DNA of 64,000 bases. It comes from Brachionus manjavacas (lineage: Eukaryota; Rotifera; Eurotatoria; Ploima; Brachionidae). The notes under the pieces are model-generated. The model did no database searches, had not been told where the DNA came from, and was given only the letters and a program-made list of their open reading frames with translations. The stretch covers positions 5,332,001 to 5,396,000 of the forward strand of contig JAHQIY010000002.1 in assembly GCA_019054805.1 (NCBI GenBank), in the 5' to 3' direction. The position numbers and the translations under genes are program-made. Of this stretch, positions 48,530 to 59,418 are shown in pieces. The first letter of the stretch is position 1, and every line of letters begins with the position of its first letter.

Positions 48530-49138
48530 ATGAATCTTCAATTTCTAGTTTTCAATTTTCTATTAAAGTTTTTATTTAACGATGGACTAAAGATTCGTTT
48601 CAGTGATCTAAATCCTTGTCAAAATGACCATTATTACAATACGGACCATATGGCTTGTGTATACGATCCACTCTATGCACATCAAAATTGTGACACCTTA
48701 GAAGACAGATGCCCACCAGATCAGTTTTGTAGTCCAAATTTTTTGAAATGTATTACTTCTCTTGAAGAAAAAAGCCAATGTGAGGAATATTTTCCAATTA
48801 AACAAGTCATTTTATGCAATAAAATAGATAATTTGTATTGCTTTAATAATCGCTGTCAAAGGGCTTTATCAAATGCTAATTGCTCTAGGATGAATTGCTC
48901 TTGGAATGAGGTATGCAATCCATTACGAGGTGCTTGCGAGAGATTAATAAACATGTTTCACTGTGATCCGAGCAAAGATTTGTGCTACCTTAATTCAGAT
49001 TCATTTTGTCACCCACGAATGAAAATTTGTGTGAACTACCTAGCCGAAGAAGACTTTTGTGACCAAACACATGACTTTTGTAACAAAAGAAAAGGCTTAG
49101 CTTGTTCAACCAAGAACTTTTGTAAAAAAATTCACTAA
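48530..49138 (+). CDS. Cysteine-rich secreted protein B
   Basis: A 202-residue frame with a hydrophobic N-terminus (MNLQFLVFNFLLKFLFNDG) that could act as a signal peptide. The mature part contains about 24 cysteines and aligns with protein A: 'DQFCSPNFLKC', 'LYCFNNRCQ', 'NEVCNPLRGAC', 'HDFCNKRKGLACSTKNFCKK'. The order and spacing of cysteines are conserved, while the residues between are strongly diverged, as in fast-evolving secreted families. It lacks the short intron that splits the signal region in protein A, unless a similar small first exon exists that I missed. The gene ends 150 bp before the adhesion GPCR start on the same strand. Confidence 0.78.
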   Translation: MNLQFLVFNFLLKFLFNDGLKIRFSDLNPCQNDHYYNTDHMACVYDPLYAHQNCDTLEDRCPPDQFCSPNFLKCITSLEEKSQCEEYFPIKQVILCNKIDNLYCFNNRCQRALSNANCSRMNCSWNEVCNPLRGACERLINMFHCDPSKDLCYLNSDSFCHPRMKICVNYLAEEDFCDQTHDFCNKRKGLACSTKNFCKKIH

Positions 49139-49288
49139 TTCATCTTTTGACATAATAATTATATTCTATGTCATAATACTTTAATAGATTTAACCCAAAT
49201 AGAATTCTCAAGAGAAATATAGAAAAATAGTTTTTTTATTATTTTTCAATAAAAGTTTAAATTCTTTTTTAAATATCCAATTTTTAAA

Positions 49289-52200
49289 ATGAAAATTAAA
49301 TACTATATTTTATTTGCGAATTTTCTTAATGCTCTTTTTTTACATGGTAATACTTGGTCGAATTCTAGCGACAAAAAATTTTTGAATATAAAAAATGAAT
49401 ATTGGAAAAAATTGATTGAAAAAAAGGTAATATTTATTAAATTTTTTTTTCTTCAAATCTAATTTTTTTTAATTATTTGATTATTTTTAACGAGTAAATT
49501 TTATAAAATAATATTTTTTTTCAAAAAAAAAGAAAAATCTAAAAGAAAACAGCCATTTTTTTTTCATGAATCATTCATTATCAATTTTACAAAAATATGA
49601 GAAGCGTTCACTAGTGGCAAACATCGAGATGGTTACCGAACTTATAAATAACATCAGCAATATAAATGCAAGAAGTGAACAATTTGATGCTGTGATTAAA
49701 TAATTTTTATTTTTATTTCAAACTAATGCATTTTTATAAAAGGGTAAACTAGAAGCGGACATTTTTGTAATGCTATTAAGTGAAGTCATTGAACAAGCAA
49801 ATTATTTGAGAGCTGAAAAAATATTGAATTCAACTCAAAAGTTATTTAGAAAGAATTTTTTTTTATTTTAACGATATTAATTTCAATTATTAATAAAAGG
49901 ATAAGTAAAAGTTTTGAAAGATTCATGACTAAGTCAACAATTCCCGAAAATTATGTAATAAAAACAGAAAACTTGAGTGTACTTAGCCTAAGGCTAAACA
50001 AATCTCAAAAAAATGTAAATGGATTTGTAAAGAAAGTTAATTCAAGCGAGATAACTTCAGTTGAAAGTTTAATAGATTCCGACCAAGTTCAAGCCTCAGC
50101 TGTACTACACATAAATCAAACCAATTTGACTAGTTATAGTAATTTTTTTTTTTCTAAAATTATAATAAAACTTTTAATATAGATGAATCCGTTCGAATAT
50201 CTTATGCAGTCTACAAGTATTCAGTTCTATTTGATCTTAAATCATCTGTAATTCAAATAAATGACAATTGTTCTATAATTAATACTAGCCAGATTATATC
50301 TAATGTAGTGTCTATTAGCTCAAATGAAATCATTACAGGCTCAGACTATGAACCATTTGTTTTTGCAAAATTTAGAACTTTAAAAGTAAGCTTTCAATTT
50401 GAAATATTGTCAAATATTTTGAAAATATCTTAATTTAAAGAATCATCAAATCTTAAAAAATTTATTATTTAAAAAAAAGTCTAAATTTGGTCTTTACAAT
50501 TTGTACTTAACTTTTATTTAAATATTAGTAAAATAAATGATTGCAATTTGAGGTAGTTTAATTTTAAGTATTTAAAATATGTATATTTTTAAGTCTATCA
50601 GGAGCAACAGAAATTTTTTTTTAAACTTAAAAATGTGTATAAGTGTGTTAAGTTTAACAAATTCGCTAAATTTTGTAGTAAAAACTATACAAAAATTTTT
50701 CATTTTAAGTTTAAAAAAAAAAAATTAAGTCCACTTTCATGTCTATTTTTTATTTTATTTATATCAAATTAATAATTAAAATATAATTTTATTTTAAAGT
50801 TAATCTTGTATTTCAAATTGTGTGATCATTAAAATAATATGATCATTATAAAAACAATAATTTCCAAATAAATTAGCTTAATACAGTACTTCTAAAAAAA
50901 TTTCAGAATTGGCTAAATTACGTAATATTAAATTTAATTTTACGAAAATTACACCATTTTTGGTAAAATTTTGTAAAATGTTGTAATTATAATATAACTC
51001 GTCAAGACAAAATTCAAAGTTATTTAAATAGATTTAAAATCAAAAATTTTTTAGAATAGTTTGTTTGTGAAACTAATATTTATTATTTTAAAATGCTAAT
51101 TTTATTTTAAAATATTCGGTTGTACAAAAACAATACTGATGTAACAATAAAATATTTCAGTGCCTTATTATTAAAAATAATTTTTTAAATTTTAGTCAGC
51201 CGAAACATGTGTGAATAACTTGAGTGAAAAAATCAAATTCAAATGTGTGTTTTGGGACTACGAAAAATCCGAATGGAGCACCAAAGGATGCATCTATTTT
51301 TTGTCAAGAGAGAATTTACATGCTTGTCAATGCAATCATTTAACTAATTTTGCAATTTTAATGGTAATATTATTTTTATTATAATATATTATTTATAATA
51401 TTTTTTTTTACTGATTTAATTAAAGTATTAATCCAAAATTAATAAAAAATCGATTTTTAAATATTTTTTTAATTTTTAAGAGTTTGGATACAGAAACAAT
51501 ATCATGTAAATTATGTAATACCATACTCAAGTATTTGACTTATATCGGAAATTTTATGAGCATGCTTGGTCTTTTATGTACAATAGCACTTTACATAAGT
51601 GACAAAATAAAGTATTTTTTACTTAGATTTATTACATTATTTTTTAAATATGATTTTAAAGACGATTGAAACATCAACGTTTTAATTCAAACGAAAATCG
51701 CTTTAAATTAATGTTTGATTATTATATTGAAATATTGATCTGCTTGAGTATAAGTTTATTTTTATTAAATCTATTTTATGTAATATTCAGCTTTTTGAAA
51801 TGGGACGAAAGTTCAAATTCATGTATTACCATAGGAGTTTTGATGCATTATTTTCTTCTTGGCTCATTCAGTTGGATGCTTTCGTTTTCAATATTGCAGT
51901 ATTTTACATTTAACCGAATATTTGTGACTATTCATAACTACTTTATTAAAGCATTAATATTTTCTTTAGGTAAATTCTTTATTTTTTCATTTGATTTATT
52001 AATAAAAAATTTTGATATAAGGTGCTCCTGTTGTTCCTATTGGAATCATTTTGAGCATTAATTGGGAACTTTACAAGCATCCTAATTTAAAGTGTTGGTT
52101 AAGTGGGAAGACAGCTTTACTGGGTTTGATTGCTCCTTTAGCAGCAATTGTTGTAATCAATTTAATTATCTTCGGATTGATAACCAAAAATCATTGCAAA

Positions 52201-52551
52201 TTTAAAAAAATCTCGGAATCCAAAATTGAGTCGAACAAAAAAACCGTAATAGTCAGCACTTGTTTTCTAAACATGGGGCTCACTTGGACTTTGGGTTTTA
52301 TAATGCTAATAGAAATGGGAGAATATGCACGCTTAGCTTTGGCATTACTATTTTGTTTATTAAATGCTTTTCAAGGATTCTTCATATTTTTGGTTTATGT
52401 AATTTTATCCAAATCAAGAAGACAAATGCTTTTGAAAAAATTTGGAAATTTGAAACTGTGCAAAATTGTTTTAGAGCTTGATGACTACGACAAAAACTCA
52501 AAGAAAACTAAACGCACTAGACAAACAACAGAAGAGCAAATTCCAATTTAA
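49289..52551 (+). CDS. Adhesion GPCR (GAIN-GPS-7TM)
   Basis: Nine exons: 49289-49426, 49533-49691, 49743-49840, 49900-50138, 50183-50385, 51196-51363, 51481-51611, 51662-51969 and 52022-52551. All phases close, giving 657 residues. A signal-like N-terminus (MKIKYYILFANFLNALF) is followed by a GAIN-type region with many beta strands. The GPS motif is canonical: 'CVFWDYEKSEWSTKGC' and 'ACQCNHLTNFAILM', with autocleavage expected between His-Leu and Thr. Seven hydrophobic segments follow; TM1 'LTYIGNFMSMLGLLCTIALY', the TM3 region 'HYFLLGSFSWMLSFSILQY', and TM6 'FLNMGLTWTLGFIMLIEMG' are typical of family B2. The ectodomain is short with no recognised adhesive module, so the ligand cannot be predicted. 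The tail is short and basic. The exon 2 donor (GTGATT) is the least certain. Intron 5 is 810 nt. Confidence 0.88.
50386..51195 (+). other. Intron 5 of the adhesion GPCR
   Basis: An 810-nt intron, long for this gene, between the GAIN-region exon and the GPS exon (donor GTAAGC, acceptor TTTTAG, phase 0). It is A+T-rich, with no exon or mobile element that I could recognise. Confidence 0.7.
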
Positions 52552-53835
52552 TTATTTTTTTATTTTTTGCATTTTTAAATCTAAAAATTAATTAATATTT
52601 TTGATAAATTAGATAAAAAAGTTAAATTCGAAAAGTTTATTTCATTACAAGTTGCTTTATCAATTCCAAAATGATCAGAAAATTTTATTTTTCAAAATAT
52701 TAGCAAATCATTCAAATAATTTTAAACAGCAATTGAGTAAAAAAAAAATTTTGTATTTTTTTTTTAATTTGAACAAACTGTTATGTATAAAAATTAAATA
52801 TAAAGAAAAAAATTTATTTTTTTAGCTTTATTTTTTATTGTAAATTAGCAATTCAGTAATTTTCCAAGAATCAATTAAGAACAATACTCTATTTGCATTG
52901 AAATTTGGACCTTTTACTATTAATTAAGGAAAAACGAGTTCATATAGAATTATATATTAAATGAAAGGTCTTGGACTCATCTTTCGGCAAAATTATTTAA
53001 TTTTTTTGATTTCCAAATAAAAATGTCAATTTTGGCAAAAAGAAAATGTCTTTTTTTACAAAATAAACTTTACAAATGAATTTGCAACGATTATTTTTTA
53101 GCTAAAAAATATAATGCATTTTTCCTTTCAAAAACTGTTCATTATACAGTATTTTTTTTTAATTTCTAACCACAACTACATTTTAAATATGTATTCAGAT
53201 TTGACTTATTGATTTTAATTTTGCTAGTCCAAATATCTAATCAATTGGTGCTGTGAAATTCAAATATACATCGAAAAAATATATATAAAAATATTTCCTT
53301 TTTTGATAAGTTAAAATTAAATTAAATAAAATTGGTCAGGTCGGGAAGGTGAACCATAGTTCACTTATTATGAGAAAAATTTCTTTATTAATTAAATATA
53401 AATTTGATTTAACAACTGAACATTCTAAATACATTACCTAGAAGTTATCCTTATTTTCAAACAAAACTTATCTTTTACAAGGCTGAATTAATAATGTCAA
53501 AAACTGATTCCAGTCTCTGCGAAAATTTCTTGGAATTATGTTACAATAACTTTCAGGGAAATATGTTGTATGAAATTTACTGTTAAAAATTTTTCAAAGG
53601 TTTGAAATTGAATTTATTACTTAATTAAATAGCTGGTGACGAATTTCGGATTAAATTCGAAATTTCCTGAAAAACAATTGTTAAAAGATTGTATATGTAA
53701 TAAACTTCTTATATTCTTTTTATATTCGTTTAAGTTTTTAAACAAGATTGATTCTTTTTGAAAATGGTTTAAATAAACTTTAAGAAAAACTAATTAAAAA
53801 AATTATTGAAATATTGAAAAAAAAATTTTATTTCG
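52552..53835. other. Intergenic region
   Basis: This is 1.3 kb of A+T-rich sequence after the adhesion GPCR. No gene, RNA or repeat with support was seen. Confidence 0.6.
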
Positions 53836-54275
53836 GTCAAGCTTGGACACCTGTTATTTTCTCAACCTTCTGCACAATCTTATACATTTGGATCAAGTCA
53901 CCTATTAATCGGAATTCTTTTTAGCTTATCAGATCTAAATCTCGAATTTTTTCTTCATAAAGTTTCCCTTTAACTGATTTAATCAATTTAGTTTCTCTCC
54001 TCTGAACCTTCTCAATAATATTTATGTCCGTTTTAAACGAAGGCCACCTAAAACTGACTGCATATTTAAGATGAAGGGGAACCACCCCCTTGTGAAGTGG
54101 CAAATAAATTTTCTGTCCAAATATTAAAAAGAACTCTTTATATGGCCCAAACCTTATTTGCCTTTGCATCCGCTGCGTAAAATTGCTTGTTCCTTTTTAG
54201 ACCATTTGAAATATACACGCTAAGATCTTTCTCTTGACATTATATTTCTTCCAATCTTACCGTCCATAATTTTTT
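53836..54275 (-). mobile_element. CR1-like LINE fragment
   Basis: The minus strand encodes the C-terminal region of a CR1-type ORF2 in shifting frames: 'DLSVYISNGLKRNKQFYAAD' and 'AKANKVWAI', then 'LKYAVSFRWPSFKTDINIIE' and 'KVQRRETKLIKSVKG', then 'GDLIQMYKIVQKVEKITGV'. The order matches the CR1-like copy in DDX10 intron 4. Stops and frameshifts break it. Neither end is sharp. Confidence 0.82.
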
Positions 54276-54479
54276 TATGCTTTTCTTACATTTAATGAAA
54301 ATCGAAGTAATTTTAATTTTTAATTTAAATTTAAAAAAAAAAATAGGCATTCTGAATTTTCGAACAAAGAACAAAAAATAAAAAAAATTGTATCAAAAAA
54401 TCTAAAACTCGTTTTAAAAAATGTATCAGCTGATATAAAATTTTTTAAACATACAAATAACCATAATAGGTCGCTGTAA

Positions 54480-56635
54480 ATTTTAATATAAAAAGCATTA
54501 CTAATTACTCAGCTGAAGTTGGATCTTAAGCAGCACTTTAATATTCGTGACAGCATCTATAAAGCTTTGTTTGAATAACTTAAGATTCAAATCTTATCAA
54601 AACCTTCTAAATGAATTAATAAAACCAAATGAAATCAGTTAACTTCTTCATACTTTTGAAAATTTGTAAATTTGACTTTTGGCTAAGCAATCTTGTTCTT
54701 AATTCATTGCATCATCACGTGATTTAAAGGCTAAATTTCAAATGGAAAGTTCGCTAGCGGACCCAAGCGAAATTCAACGTTGGAATTTTAAGAATTCAAT
54801 CAAAATGAATCTTAAAAAGTTGGAGAAACCTGTTAATCACAAAACAATCTTAAAGCAACTCAAATGTGTACTCATAGACTCAGAATTTAAATAAATTACA
54901 GCAATCAACAATTTCTCTTCGAACAAAATATGGATTATAAAGTTCGAACAACGTCTTTGAACGTTCAATCGAAATTAATGGTGAATTTTTTAAGATTGAA
55001 GATGCAAACAAATTGCCGGAGACAAGAAGATACTCGATATTTAGGTTTCACTATCTCCTAGAAGATTTCAACAAGGAATTCGAGACTTTTTCGATGCTAT
55101 TAAAATCAATGGTCTCAAAGCTGAACACATTTCAGAAGAAAAATAAAAAGAAAGTCAAGTTAAAAACGGTATTAAATGATTAAAAGTTTCCTTCCCGAAA
55201 GAATCAGATCACTTAGTTAGAAGTTTGACTGGTCCAGCAGTTCCATATGGATTAAAGTGCGTAATTTTAATTGCTGGACAAAACTAAAATTGTTTTTTTG
55301 TAATGGTGAAGGGCACAACATTGGTAGATGTCCTGTTAAGAACCTAGCTTGCAAAACTGTAATCAAAAAGGACATAAGGAACACAAATGCTTTTTAGCTG
55401 AGAGGCTTAAATCGATTGAACAAGCAAAAATCGACAAAAGCCAATTAGCGATTCAAGTAGAAGAATAAAAAATCTCTCAAATAGAAACAAACATGTTGGA
55501 CATGATAACCAAAACTCCACAGTTCCCAAATAAAGAGTCAACAAATGAGGAATCTCTTTTGTCGTCACAATCCAGTCAAAAAAGTATGCATACTCCAGTG
55601 CTATCAGTTAATCTTAGTAAAGATTTTCAACAAACAAACTTCTCAAATTTTTAAAATTTAAGGGATAAATCTATAAAGTCATCAAAATACCTTTTTACCA
55701 ATGTTCAAAGAAGTAAGCAAATCAAGCGCGTCTCAGAATTCGACGATTCACAAACAGCTGAATCGAAAAAACTAAAAGATCAAGCTAATAATAAGAAAAA
55801 AAGTAAACTTAATGGCGTATTTAAGACAATAATATTGGACACAATTCAGATGAAAACAACAGCGATTTTATACAAAAACAGTTAATCTCAAGCGTACAAT
55901 GAAGAAAAATCTATCAAGTCAACTTTTCCCTTAAAACAGGTTAGTAATACACACTGGTATTGTTTTCACTTAAGTAGTTAGGTTCATCTCTAAGGAAATT
56001 TTTTAGCTCAAAAATGTCCATACATTATTTTGCTAATGAATTAAAGATAGATTGGAGTGAGGCATATTTTTATCTTGATTTTCACAATTATCAGTTCATA
56101 ACAAAACCACGCAACAAGGAGGAGGAATAGCTATTTTAATTAAAGAAGGAATTGAATTTATACAAGAATTTTCTTATATCCTTAGGTTAAAATATGATCC
56201 TCTCTCCAACATCGTGCATCATGAAGCTTTTAATAAACTTAAATTACTAAAAGTCTCGAATCGGCTTTTTGATTTGAATGAGATATATGTTAGGACAGGA
56301 CTGAGTCATTCTATTCCATTGGTTGAAAGACTGGTGAAGGAATACAAAGAATGTTTCGAATCAAGAAATATTGAATACCCAACTCCATTGTGTAATTGCT
56401 ACTTTACTATTTCTTCCTTTTTTCCTGAAACCTGAATTTTGTAAACATGTGCCACATGCAACAATCTATGTCTTCTCAACTTAATTTTTTTCTAGCTTAT
56501 TTACTTTATTTTGATTTTTTTTATCTCATTTTATTAACTTTAATTTTATTTTTGATTTTGATTTTGATTTTTTTTTTAATTTATTCTGAAGGAGTACTAG
56601 CTCGGTACAGAAAGCAAATAAATAAATAAATAACT
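54480..56635 (+). mobile_element. Jockey-like LINE with ORF1 zinc knuckles and a large internal deletion
   Basis: About 54,740-55,910 is a broken ORF1: 'ESSLADPSEIQRWNFKNSIK', 'FRFHYLLEDFNKEFETFFDA', and two CCHC knuckles, the first 'CFFCNGEGHNIGRC' (C-x2-C-x4-H-x4-C), the second recoverable across a one-base slip. About 56,080-56,190 matches the endonuclease start ('QGGGIAILIKEGIEF'). The next recognisable part (56,200-56,435) is the ORF2 C-terminus ('FNKLKLLKVSNRLFDLNEIY'). The reverse transcriptase between them is missing. The 3' end at about 56,635 carries an (AATA)n tail, typical for Jockey or I-type elements. It is inactive. Confidence 0.75.
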
Positions 56636-56639
56636 TTTT

Positions 56640-59418
56640 TTTTAATATTTATCCAAAACTTTAATTTTTATTTTTATTTACTTCTCTTTATGGAGGTTAA
56701 TTTGAATTAAATAAATAATTAAATAAATTACTAATAATCGTATTTAGATTAGAGAACACTAACACACATTTTATTTGTAAGTAACTAAGACCTTAATTAA
56801 CTTAATCATTGTTCATAGCTTTTTTATCCTTAATTTAATCTCAAGACTTGACTTCTCTAGAATTCAAATTTTTCGATATTTAGTGAGAAAAAAACTCCTT
56901 TTTGCAATTTATGGGATATATTATTATTTAGACTAATGAAAAAAGTTTTATTATTCACCGGGTCAAAAAAAATTTAAAGACTTTTAAAAGGTTCTTTAAA
57001 GGTTTGCAGATGTTTTTTCTTCATGAATTCTTTAAAGAGTGGTCTTTAGAATTCAGTATTTATTCTTTAAAGGTAATTCTTTAAAAATATTGTTTTTTTA
57101 GAATAGTGAGCTCTTAATCAATTTCAAACAAATTTTTGAGTTGTGACATTTTCAGTAATTTAATCGTTTTTACTCATACAGAATTTAAACTAAAATTAGC
57201 AAAGCCAAATCATTTTATTCAATTAGAAAGAATAAAACTTTATTCGAATCAAAAATAAAATGAATAAGGTTGATTTTTTACATTTTTTTTTAGTTTGAAA
57301 TGAACTAAATATTCTATTAGATATTTCTTTTTATATCCTAAAATACTTATTAAAAGTTTTTAATTTCAATTTAAAATAAAATAAAAATAAATTGATTATA
57401 AAAGTATTGATATGCCGTTTAATAGCTGGCTGTTAAATAGCTGTCTGTTAAAAAACATTTAAATTTTAGTTAAAATATTATAGATGAAAGATTAAGGAAA
57501 AATTTCTAATGGAAATAGGCGGCAAATGTTTAATTAAGTGTTTTTTTATGAGTGGATTATGTCTAAGACTTAAAACATCTAAAAAATTCTTAGTTTAGGT
57601 TTTTTAAAAAAATAATTACTAAACATGCTCATTTCGTTTTGATTCAAGGTTTGATAATCATTTTAAAATAAAATAAAAATAAAATAAATATTGATCAAAA
57701 ATCAAAAAAATTTTTCAATCAGAAAATATTCAGCTACAGTCAAAACTACTACTACTACTACTATATTCATAACTAATAAAAGACTTTTTAATGCCTACAG
57801 ACAATATTAGATTTTTAGTAATAAATTGAAAATTTTCTAATTCTAATTATTTAATTTCGTTAAAAATTTCTTTAATTTACTACAAAAAAAGCACCTTAAG
57901 GAGTTTTTTTGTAAAGGATCTTTAAAGGATCGTTAATAAGTCCATAAATTTTTTCACTCTTTTTGGCAGATAAATTTGAAAATTTTAAATGATTTTGGAG
58001 TTGAGGAAAATATTTTTTTTCTTAAATAATGTGTCGTTATTTTTAAACCTAAAATAAACTCGATTCAAAAAAGCTTTCAATAATCTAAAATCAATCCAAT
58101 TTAGCTTTATTTTTTTATTTTACAATGATTATGATAAATTTAAATCATTAATAAAAATTGGATTAATGTTAAATTAATCATGATTAAGATTTTTCAAAAT
58201 TTTATCAAATCAAACAAAACAATTCTTCTTTTGGAACGTTGAAAAATGGGTTAAATCAAAAGTATTTAAAAATATTTTTTTAGAATATTTTTAACAATAA
58301 TTTTGTTTAAAAAATTCTATAACAGTAGAGCTTTGACATTAAATTTATGTTATTGAAAGTCGGCTTGATAATGCCAAATAAAAGTATTAGTATTTTGAGT
58401 CAAGTTTTCAAAAAATTTAAATTTATTTTAGACTTAAGGTCAAATTTTTTGACTTTCGGGCGAAAAAAGTTGAAAAAAAAATTCTAAGGAATTTCAATAT
58501 CTTTCATATGTTCATATTAATTGCTTGACTTTCTTAATTTAGAATTTTTAAGAGTTAAACAAACTGATCAGAGGTCTTTTAGTACTCCTCTTTTGTGGGA
58601 GAATACTTGTGAATTTTAATTCGGGAATAAGCTTTTTTTACCAAATAATTTAGTGAAATTTTTTTTATCATTTTCTCTAATTATTGTTTAAATATTTTTG
58701 GTTCCCAGTTTCGGCAAAGAAAAAGAGAATTCAAGCAGTTTTCAAACATAATAGTTGCTAATTATGGTGCATCCTTTAGTAACTCCTTGTACTAATATGA
58801 CTCTAGTTGTCTTTAGTCGAAAATGTGCTTAAGCATTTTTAAGAATTTTATTTATTTTAATCTTGATGAGGTAAAGCCTAGATTCGTTTTGCAAAGAAAA
58901 ACGATGCGGACAAATTTGGGTGAATAGCAAGGGTTATAAGATATGCAAGCTAACATATTTATGTGAATTAATATCTAGTGCACTCATTTATCACATACAG
59001 AATTTGAGTGTACAAAAAAAAAGGCCTAGTGAACACACCAAGCAAAGTATCTAGATTTTATTTTTTTCTTATCAAGCTTTTGATTGCAGAGTTGAAAATT
59101 TCAAATTATAATATTTCAAATATATGGATTGAAGTCTTGAGCGAGAGAATGAAGTATAGAACGAATGCAACAATAAAATAAGAATAATCAAAAATTTCTA
59201 TATACTACGCATTTTCATTTTGGATTTTCATTTTTTATTATTAAAATCATTCAAGTTACTTAACTAAATTTTTTTTCTCACTGACTCATTAGCAATCTGT
59301 GACAGTCGAGAGCAAAAACCAAAAGCATTGATATTTCTCAAAGCGAAACAAATTGATAAGTGTCATTGAAAAATTATGCTAAATAGCCATTGCTTCGTTC
59401 ATGGTCCTCCAAGTTAAT
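56640..59418. other. Intergenic region upstream of CNOT3
   Basis: This is 2.8 kb with no gene seen. A (CTA)n microsatellite lies at about 57,745-57,763. Two facing, imperfectly inverted segments near 56,958-57,005 and 57,903-57,965 (each with TTTAAAG-rich blocks and an AAAAATTTA core) could be the ends of an old transposon. The sequence just before 59,400 should hold the CNOT3 promoter. Confidence 0.5.

Noticed and set aside
57745..57763. (CTA)n tract as a CRISPR-like or functional repeat
   Set aside because: It is a simple microsatellite; the window is eukaryotic and no spacer-repeat structure exists.
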